Below the pieces are notes generated by a model. That model had not been told where the DNA came from and searched no databases. It saw only the letters and a program-made list of their open reading frames with translations. From contig JAGVSV010000001.1 of NCBI GenBank assembly GCA_019137115.1, forward strand, positions 1 through 10,778: a stretch of DNA of 10,778 nt, given 5' to 3'. Both the position numbers and the translations under genes were made by a program. Positions 6,140 through 10,778 of the stretch are shown in pieces. Origin of the DNA: Bacillota bacterium (GTDB lineage: Bacteria; Bacillota; Clostridia; Christensenellales; Aristaeellaceae). The stretch's first letter is position 1. Each line of letters begins with the position of its first letter.

Positions 6140-7045
6140 GTGAAAAAATGGGTACAATGGGTGTTGCTGGTCGCGATGCTGATCAGCCCCCTCACGATGG
6201 CCAACATGGAGACGCAGGACCAAATGAAACAGATCTACTTTGCAGGCGGTTGCTTCTGGGGCACGGAACACATGATGGCGCAGGTGCCCGGCGTCACGGA
6301 CGTGGTCAGCGGCTATGCCAACGGCACGCTGGACAACCCCACCTATGAGCGGGTGCTGCGCGGCGACACCGGGCACCGGGAGACAGTGCGCGTGACGTAT
6401 GACCCCAACCTGATGGACGCGGAGGCATTAATCCGCCTGTTCTACGCGACGATTGACCCCACGGTCAAGGACCAGCAGGGCAATGACCGCGGCACGCAGT
6501 ACCAGACCGGCATCTATTATGCCGACGAGGAAACGGGCAAGATCGCTGAGAAGGTCACCGCCGAAGAACGCGAAAAGCACGACGCGTTCCATGTGGAGGT
6601 TTTGCCCCTGACCGCGTTCTGGGAAGCCGAGGAATATCACCAGGATTATCTGATCAAAAACCCCGGCGGCTACTGCCATCTGGGGCCGGCGGATTTTGAA
6701 CTGGCGCGCAACCTGACCAAGACTGAGGCGCGGGTGGCGGAGTACCGCCGCATTGACGCCGCTACCGCCAAGGACATGATGGACAAAGGCGGGGTCGTCA
6801 TCGTGGACGTGCGCACGCCCGGCGAATTTGACGCGGGCCATGTGGAAGGCGCGATCAACCTGCCGCTGGACAAGATCGAAACCGACGCGTCAAAAGTCCT
6901 TGCTGACAAGGACGCGACGATTTTATTGTACTGCCGCTCCGGCTCGCGCAGCCGCGCGGCGGGCATGATGATGGTTTCGATGGGATACACGGGCATCTAT
7001 GACTTTGGCGGCGTGATCAGCTGGCCCTACGGGCTGGTCAAATAA
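6140..7045 (+). CDS. msrA: Exported MsrA-rhodanese fusion (methionine sulfoxide reductase)
   Basis: A 301-residue two-domain protein. Residues 1-22 look like a signal peptide or membrane anchor (KKWVQW, hydrophobic core, TMA before Asn22). The MsrA domain (about 30-185) carries GGCFWGTEH with catalytic Cys38 and ends in NPGGYCHLG with a likely resolving Cys179; it reduces methionine-S-sulfoxide in proteins. A rhodanese domain (about 204-301) follows, with VDVRTPGEFDAGHVEGAINLP and the active-site loop CRSGSRS (Cys265). The start is a GTG at 6140 with GGAGG nine bases upstream; the upstream ATG at 6107 lies at or ahead of the likely transcript start. An internal ATG at 6224 with a weak CAGGA could give a cytoplasmic form without the signal. 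The stop overlaps the isomerase gene by 8 bases, and a terminator follows inside that gene. Confidence 0.92.
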   Translation: MKKWVQWVLLVAMLISPLTMANMETQDQMKQIYFAGGCFWGTEHMMAQVPGVTDVVSGYANGTLDNPTYERVLRGDTGHRETVRVTYDPNLMDAEALIRLFYATIDPTVKDQQGNDRGTQYQTGIYYADEETGKIAEKVTAEEREKHDAFHVEVLPLTAFWEAEEYHQDYLIKNPGGYCHLGPADFELARNLTKTEARVAEYRRIDAATAKDMMDKGGVVIVDVRTPGEFDAGHVEGAINLPLDKIETDASKVLADKDATILLYCRSGSRSRAAGMMMVSMGYTGIYDFGGVISWPYGLVK

Positions 7046-7880
7046 GCAGCCGCAGGGCCTGAACGGCCGCCGAGAACGCCAGACGCCGGGACGCATAGGC
7101 AGGTGCCGCGCCCGGCGTTTTGTTGTGCAGTTCCAGCGCTTCGGGGGAAAGCACCGTCAGGTGCGGTTCCACCGTCATCACGCCGGATGCGTGGGGCAGC
7201 GCCCGGTATTCCGAAACGATGCGGGCCACATCGCCCGCGCCCTGCCCGGCGGGCACAACCTGGCCTGTGGGCAGGGCGTCCTTGATGTGCAGGTAGTGGA
7301 TGTGCGGCTTGAGTTCATCCCACGCTTTGCCCGCGTCCTCGCCGGACTGGATGAAGTTTGCCGGGTCAAACACCCCCAGCAAATCGGGCACGTTCCGGTA
7401 CAGCGCCGCGCATCGCCGGGCAATATCGCCCACGATGCCTTTTTCGTTCTCATGACACAGGCGGATGTCAGCGGCGCGGGCCAGTTCGCAGGCCTGGGCC
7501 AGGCGGTCGGCCGCTTCGGGCAGGCAATCGTCGGGGTTCTGATCCTTGTCCGGATAAAAGCTGAATACCCGGATTTGCTGCGCTTCCAGGGCATGCGCAA
7601 TGTCGATCAGCCGGAGCAGCTGCTCCCGCGCTTCGGGAAAGGGCGCAGCCAATGGCGATTTGCCGAACGGCGACCCCAGCGACCAGACCGCGACACCGGC
7701 GTCAGCAAGCTGCTTGCGCATTTCGCTGGCCTCATCGACCGTCAGGGCGGCCACGTTCTCCCCATTGGCGCCGCGCAATTCCAGCAGCGCTATGCCGTTT
7801 TCCCGAAGGGCGTCCAGCTGGTCGGTCAGGCTGTCGGCGGCTTCATCCGCAAACGCGCACAGGCGCAGGAGCTTATTCAT
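7038..7880 (-). CDS. Sugar phosphate isomerase/epimerase-like TIM-barrel protein
   Basis: A 280-residue member of the xylose isomerase-like/AP endonuclease 2 fold (PF01261). Four likely metal ligands appear in the expected order: Glu144 (CHENEKG), Asp172 (VFDPANF), His198 (YLHIKD) and Glu238 (MTVEPHL); Glu34 (LLELRGANGENV) lies at the end of the second strand. Members of this family interconvert keto sugars, inositol derivatives or hydroxypyruvate-type compounds; the substrate here is unknown. The start at 7880 has AGGAGA upstream and overlaps the nfnB stop by 8 bases, so it is translationally coupled to the transhydrogenase genes. No signal peptide is seen; the protein should be cytoplasmic. 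Its 3' end overlaps msrA by 8 bases and carries the msrA terminator on the opposite strand. Confidence 0.88.
   Translation of the reverse strand: MNKLLRLCAFADEAADSLTDQLDALRENGIALLELRGANGENVAALTVDEASEMRKQLADAGVAVWSLGSPFGKSPLAAPFPEAREQLLRLIDIAHALEAQQIRVFSFYPDKDQNPDDCLPEAADRLAQACELARAADIRLCHENEKGIVGDIARRCAALYRNVPDLLGVFDPANFIQSGEDAGKAWDELKPHIHYLHIKDALPTGQVVPAGQGAGDVARIVSEYRALPHASGVMTVEPHLTVLSPEALELHNKTPGAAPAYASRRLAFSAAVQALRLLI
7081..7121 (+). terminator. Intrinsic terminator of the msrA gene, inside the opposing gene
   Basis: ACGCCGGG (7083-7090) pairs perfectly with CCCGGCGT (7111-7118), extendable by a G-U and an A-T pair at the base. The loop is 20 nt and the 3' arm runs into TTTTGTTGT. It begins about 36 bases past the msrA stop and lies within the last codons of the minus-strand isomerase gene. 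Confidence 0.65.
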
Positions 7881-9276
7881 TGGCGTGCTTCTCCTGTATG
7901 TATTGGTCGATGGCGCGGGCGGCCTGTTTTCCGGCGCCCATGGCCAGGATCACGGTGGCCGAGCCCGTCACCGCGTCGCCGCCGGCGTACACGCCCTCGC
8001 GGCTGGTCAGGCCGTCCGGCCCGTTGGTGATAAAGCAGCCCCATTTGTTGGTGTCAAGGCCGGGCGTGGTGTTGCGCAGCAGCGGGTTGGGCGAGGTGCC
8101 GATGGCGATGATCACGGTGTCCATGGCTAAGGTAAACTCGCTGCCCTCCTTGACGACCGGGCGGCGGCGGCCGGAGGCGTCCGGCTCACCCAAATCCATT
8201 TCCACGCACTCAATGCCCGTTACCCAGCCCTTGTCATCGCCCAGGATTCGTACCGGGTTGGTGAGGGTCTTAAAGATGATGCCTTCCTCGACCGCGTGCT
8301 CCACTTCCTCATGGCGCGCGGGGAGCTCCTGCATGCCGCGTCGGTAGACGATGTATACCTCCTGCGCGCCCATCCTGCGGGCACAGCGCGCGGCGTCCAT
8401 CGCCACGTTGCCGCCGCCCACCACCGCCACGCGCTTTCCCGCCATCACCGGCGTGGTGGCGTCCTTCAAGAAGGCGTTCATCAGATTGATGCGCGTCAGG
8501 TATTCGTTGGCGGAGTATACGCCCTTGAGCGACTCGCCGGGGATGTTCATGAAGTTGGGCAGTCCGGCGCCGCTGCCGATGTAGACGGCCTCATGGCCCA
8601 TATCAAACAGCTCGTCCACGGTCAGGGTGCGGCCGATGACCACGTTGGTTTCCACCTTGACGCCCAATTCCTCCAGCGCCTTGACTTCGTTTAATACAAT
8701 GGCGCGCGGCAGCCGGAACTCCGGGATGCCGTAGACCAGCACCCCGCCGGCCACGTGCAGCGCCTCATAGATGGTCACCTCATAGCCCATGCGCGCCAGC
8801 TCGCCCGCCGCGGCCAGGCCGCTGGGCCCGGCGCCCACCACCGCCACGCGCAGGCCGTTGGGCACGGGCTTGGGCGGCAGGTCGCACGCGTGGGTGGCAA
8901 ACCAGTCCGCCGCGTACCGCTCCAGCCGGCCGATGCCCACGCTTTCGCCCTTGATGCCGCGCACGCACACGCCCTCGCACTGGGATTCCTGCGGGCATAC
9001 GCGCCCACACACCGCGGGCAGGGCATTGTCCTGGATCAAAATCCGGTAGGCCGACTCCATGTCGTCCTCGGCGATTTTGCCGATGAAGCCGGGGATGTCG
9101 ATGCCCACCGGGCACCCGCTGACACAGGGCTTGTGCTTGCACTGCAGGCAGCGCGCGGCCTCCGCCAGCGCCATTTCATGGGTATAGCCCAGCGCCACTT
9201 CCTCAAAGTTGCGGCTGCGCACATCGGCGGGCTGGGCCGGCATTTCGGTCTTTTTGGGGGACATGTTGCGCGCCAT
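7873..9276 (-). CDS. nfnB: NfnB: large subunit of electron-bifurcating NADH-dependent ferredoxin:NADP+ oxidoreductase
   Basis: A 467-residue flavoprotein of the glutamate synthase small-subunit type. The N-terminal domain binds two iron-sulfur clusters through Cys43/46/51/55 (RCLQCKHKPCVSGCP) and Cys90/94/100/104 (VCGRVCPQESQCEGVC). An FAD-binding site follows (VAVVGAGPSGLAAAGELA, from about residue 144) and then an NADP-type site, VAVVGGGNVAMDAARCA (from about 283). On its own this could be called gltD/glutamate synthase beta, but the adjacent PyrK/DHODB-like partner at the expected size points to NfnAB, which couples NADH and reduced ferredoxin to NADPH formation in anaerobes. The start at 9276 is one base past the nfnA stop (TGACATG), with GGAGGT nine bases upstream inside nfnA; the open frame further upstream lies within nfnA and is not used. 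A sulfide dehydrogenase-type role (SudAB) is the main alternative. Confidence 0.9.
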   Translation of the reverse strand: MARNMSPKKTEMPAQPADVRSRNFEEVALGYTHEMALAEAARCLQCKHKPCVSGCPVGIDIPGFIGKIAEDDMESAYRILIQDNALPAVCGRVCPQESQCEGVCVRGIKGESVGIGRLERYAADWFATHACDLPPKPVPNGLRVAVVGAGPSGLAAAGELARMGYEVTIYEALHVAGGVLVYGIPEFRLPRAIVLNEVKALEELGVKVETNVVIGRTLTVDELFDMGHEAVYIGSGAGLPNFMNIPGESLKGVYSANEYLTRINLMNAFLKDATTPVMAGKRVAVVGGGNVAMDAARCARRMGAQEVYIVYRRGMQELPARHEEVEHAVEEGIIFKTLTNPVRILGDDKGWVTGIECVEMDLGEPDASGRRRPVVKEGSEFTLAMDTVIIAIGTSPNPLLRNTTPGLDTNKWGCFITNGPDGLTSREGVYAGGDAVTGSATVILAMGAGKQAARAIDQYIQEKHANE

Positions 9277-9277
9277 G

Positions 9278-10120
9278 TCAGCCCACCTCCCGTCCGTACA
9301 GGCGGCAGGCGTCCTCATAGGCATGCGCCTCAAAATCCGCGTACATGCGCGAGCGGCTGATGGCCTCGTCAAAGTTGACCTCATGCCCGTCAAAGTCCGG
9401 GCCGTCCACGCAGGCGAACACAGTTTTCCCGCCCACCGTCAGGCGGCAGCCGCCGCACATCCCGGTGCCGTCCACCATGATCGCGTTCATGGACACGGTG
9501 GTTTTGACGCCATATTCCTTCGTCAGGAGGCTTACGAATTTCATCATGGGCATAGGGCCGATGGCGATCACCTCGTCATAGGCGTTTCCGGCGTCCAGCA
9601 ATTCCTTGAGCGCCTGGGTCACCAGCCCCTTTTCACCCCAGGTGCCGTCGTCGGTCATCACGCGGATGGCCTGGCTGATCGCACGGAACTCGTCCTCTAG
9701 AATCACCAAATCTTTGGTGCGGAAGCCCACCACGCTGTGCACGGTGGCGCCCAGCTCGTGCAGCTTTTTTGCCACGGGATAGGCGATTGCGCAGCCCACA
9801 CCGCCGCCCACCACGCACACCTTCTTGAGCCCATCCAGCTTGCTCGGGCGGCCCAACGGGCCCACAAAATCGTGCAAACTGTCGCCCTGGTTCAATGTGT
9901 CCAGCTCCATGGTGCCCGCGCCCACGATCTGATAAATGACCGTGACGGTGCCCTTGTTCGGATCCTGCCCGGCCACGGTCAGCGGTATGCGCTTGGAATC
10001 CTCTTTGGCGCGCAAAATAATAAACTGTCCGGCCTGCGCCTTCTTTGCCACCAGCGGCGCTGACACGTCCATGCGGACCACGTTGTTGGTCAGCCGCTCC
10101 TTGGATGTGATCAAATACAT
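9278..10120 (-). CDS. nfnA: NfnA: small FAD/[2Fe-2S] subunit of the NfnAB transhydrogenase
   Basis: A 280-residue ferredoxin-NADP reductase-like protein. RIPLTVAG (44-51) is the FAD-binding segment, VCVVGGGVGCAIAYPVAK (from about 101) the NAD-binding loop, and AIGPMPMMK a nucleotide-contact motif. The C-terminal cluster motif reads VDGTGMCGGCRL followed by CVDGPDFDGHEV: Cys222, Cys225 and Cys237, with Asp217 where PyrK proteins have their first cysteine. An aspartate ligand to the [2Fe-2S] cluster is a known feature of characterised NfnAB, which supports this name over PyrK; no pyrD is adjacent. The ATG at 10120 has GGAGGG six bases upstream. The gene heads an operon with nfnB and the isomerase gene, behind the promoter at 10161-10189. 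Confidence 0.9.
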   Translation of the reverse strand: MYLITSKERLTNNVVRMDVSAPLVAKKAQAGQFIILRAKEDSKRIPLTVAGQDPNKGTVTVIYQIVGAGTMELDTLNQGDSLHDFVGPLGRPSKLDGLKKVCVVGGGVGCAIAYPVAKKLHELGATVHSVVGFRTKDLVILEDEFRAISQAIRVMTDDGTWGEKGLVTQALKELLDAGNAYDEVIAIGPMPMMKFVSLLTKEYGVKTTVSMNAIMVDGTGMCGGCRLTVGGKTVFACVDGPDFDGHEVNFDEAISRSRMYADFEAHAYEDACRLYGREVG

Positions 10121-10160
10121 GCGTTCCCTCCGTGCGTCCTGGCTTTCCCGAACGCACCCA

Positions 10161-10189
10161 AGTATAGCTTTTCAGGGTACCGCATTCAA
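10161..10189 (-). promoter_or_regulatory. Sigma-A-type promoter of the nfnAB operon
   Basis: On the minus strand TTGAAT (10189-10184) and TATACT (10166-10161) are 17 bases apart. The transcription start would be near 10154, giving a leader of about 34 bases that includes GGAGGG ahead of nfnA. No operator-like repeat was seen around it. Confidence 0.75.
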
Positions 10190-10425
10190 GCGCGGGAAGG
10201 CCAGTCAGGAATACATGTGCTTCGAGCATGACAACACGCCCAACCTCCGGCATCTCGCGTCTCTTCATTGAGCGAAAACATGAGAGTCCAATTGAAGATG
10301 GAGGAGCATGTAAAACCATCATTGCAAAATCATTCGTTAGCGTAAAATAGATGTAGGTGGATAACCAGCAATGGGGAATGAAACGAAGGACAGAACATAG
10401 CGACAAGTAGGAATCCACGGGAGGG
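10190..10425. other. Gene-free stretch with a drop in GC content
   Basis: No convincing gene, RNA gene or terminator is seen here. Open frames across it lack ribosome sites and mostly extend in from nfnA on the wrong frame. Base composition changes near 10262-10270, from the GC-rich surroundings to distinctly more A+T-rich sequence that continues into the transposase region. This may mark foreign DNA or the outer part of the insertion sequence, but no end repeat can be named without the other end of the element. Confidence 0.5.
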
Positions 10426-10453
10426 TTCATCCGCCCCCGCGGGGGCGGATGAA
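10426..10453. repeat. 28-bp perfect palindrome
   Basis: TTCATCCGCCCCC (10426-10438), a central GC, and GGGGGCGGATGAA (10441-10453) form a perfect palindrome with a very GC-rich core in otherwise A+T-richer sequence. Neither side has a T-run, so it is not a typical intrinsic terminator, although in RNA it would form a very stable hairpin whichever strand is transcribed. It ends 57 bases before the transposase start codon. Confidence 0.8.
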
Positions 10454-10455
10454 AA

Positions 10456-10509
10456 GGGATACCATCCTTGGTAGAATGAAGTTGCACCGACATTCAAAGG
10501 AGGTATCCC
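10456..10509 (+). promoter_or_regulatory. Foldback leader that can bury the transposase ribosome site
   Basis: GGGATACC (10456-10463), a bulged A, and TCCTT (10465-10469) are complementary to AAGGAGGTATCCC (10497-10509). The 13-bp stem with one bulge would pair the entire Shine-Dalgarno sequence and run to one base before the ATG at 10511. The loop is 27 nt. A smaller competing hairpin, TACCA/TGGTA (10460-10464 with 10469-10473), uses part of the same left arm. Transcripts entering from upstream would contain both arms; those from the promoter in the loop would lack the left arm. Confidence 0.65.
10469..10477 (+). promoter_or_regulatory. Candidate extended -10 promoter of the transposase gene
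   Basis: TGGTAGAAT at 10469-10477 matches an extended -10 element (TGN followed by a TATAAT-like hexamer). The -35 region 16-18 bases upstream is poor, which extended -10 promoters tolerate. The start would fall near 10484, leaving a leader of about 27 bases that holds AAAGGAGG but not the complementary left arm of the foldback. Confidence 0.45.
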
Positions 10510-10510
10510 C

Positions 10511-10778
10511 ATGGACATTCTATCAGAACTTTTCGCAGCTTTCAGCATGCAATTTGTGAATGCCTTATGTGACAACTCGGGCGCGGACTTTGGGCAGCGG
10601 ATGCAGGTCATTCAGAATGCCTCAAACGAAATGATCTGTCAGATGATCCGCGCAGCACTCAGCACACTGGATGATACCTTAGCCAAGCAGGCCAGTGCAG
10701 AAGGGGAGTGGATGGTGCTGCGCAAAGCGGAACGCGAACTGGAAACGAGTTTTGGGTGTATTCGATTTTGGCGCAGGT
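10511..10778 (+). CDS. Transposase N-terminus, probably ISLre2/UPF0236 family (3' partial)
   Basis: The first 89 codons of a gene running off the window. The translated start is MDILSELFAAFSMQFVNAL, and the visible end, WMVLRKAERELETSFGCI followed by RFWRR, matches the pattern by which UPF0236/ISLre2 transposases begin their conserved region (basic residues, then a threonine- or serine-rich 'T-x-FG-x-hydrophobic-x-x-RR' turn). The catalytic DDE part is outside the window, so activity and integrity cannot be judged. AAAGGAGGT lies seven bases upstream of the ATG at 10511, an excellent ribosome site. The gene is less GC-rich than the chromosomal genes before it, as expected for a recent arrival. 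Family assignment rests on the short N-terminal pattern recalled from memory. Confidence 0.68.
   Translation, partial: MDILSELFAAFSMQFVNALCDNSGADFGQRMQVIQNASNEMICQMIRAALSTLDDTLAKQASAEGEWMVLRKAERELETSFGCIRFWRR

Larger units (their letters stand above)
10426..10778 (+). mobile_element. Left part of an insertion sequence, probably ISLre2 family (left end uncertain, right end outside window)
   Basis: The element is called from the transposase start at 10511. The left boundary is a guess: the palindrome is used as the outer limit, but the true terminal inverted repeat could lie anywhere from about 10262 to 10460, and the palindrome might be host sequence next to which the element inserted. ISLre2 elements carry one transposase gene of roughly 1.3-1.5 kb, so most of this element lies beyond the window. 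Confidence 0.5.

Noticed and set aside
2600..10120. Search for minus-strand intrinsic terminators after the amidohydrolase, pseudouridine synthase and isomerase genes
   Set aside because: No hairpin with an adjacent run of Ts on that strand was convincing; short stems in the opposing genes lacked a T-run or had only 3-4 bp.
10322..10348. TTGCAA and TAAAAT as a promoter directed at the transposase
   Set aside because: The spacing is only 15 bases and both boxes are weak; if real, its transcript would carry the foldback and be poorly translated.
9633..10493. 286-codon minus-strand frame reaching from the insertion-sequence region into nfnA
   Set aside because: It runs out of frame through nfnA, has no ribosome site, and matches no family I recognise.
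1..10778. CRISPR arrays, tRNA or rRNA genes, toxin-antitoxin or phage genes
   Set aside because: No spaced direct repeats, no tRNA-like cloverleaf ends, and no recognisable defence or phage protein in the window.

Overview
The window reads as chromosomal DNA from a GC-rich, probably anaerobic Gram-positive bacterium (Bacillota, most likely class Clostridia). The grounds are strong Shine-Dalgarno sites (GGAGG type), good sigma-A promoters, an NfnAB-type electron-bifurcating transhydrogenase pair, a TrpXYZ-type ABC importer, the lspA-rluD gene order, and the start of an ISLre2/UPF0236-type transposase. The lineage is inferred from gene families, not from a marker gene.

Layout. (1) 2-2611, + strand: substrate-binding protein (5' end outside the window), permease and ATPase of an ABC importer, with a perfect 12-bp hairpin after the binding-protein gene. 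(2) 2608-3900, - strand: a metal-dependent amidohydrolase, convergent with the importer. (3) 4004-4711, + strand: an exported polysaccharide deacetylase-like protein with its own consensus promoter. (4) 4659-6052, - strand: lspA and an RluD-type pseudouridine synthase, coupled by an ATGA overlap and driven by a promoter that predicts a leaderless mRNA. (5) 6140-7045, + strand: an exported MsrA-rhodanese fusion. (6) 7038-10120, - strand: nfnA, nfnB and a sugar phosphate isomerase/epimerase-like gene in one tightly packed operon behind a TTGAAT-17-TATACT promoter. (7) 10190-10778: a stretch without recognisable genes, a 28-bp perfect palindrome, and the beginning of an insertion sequence whose transposase start site can be buried in a foldback structure.

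Functionally this is mostly housekeeping and metabolism: amino-acid-type uptake, lipoprotein signal peptide removal, rRNA modification, oxidative-damage repair outside the membrane, and balancing of NADH, NADPH and ferredoxin. I see no new multi-gene defence or biosynthetic system. The more unusual content is in gene organisation: all three convergent gene pairs overlap at their 3' ends and each + strand member has a candidate intrinsic terminator inside its neighbour's coding sequence; two transcripts appear to lack, or nearly lack, a 5' leader; and the transposase leader looks like a foldback switch that would block translation only on read-through transcripts.
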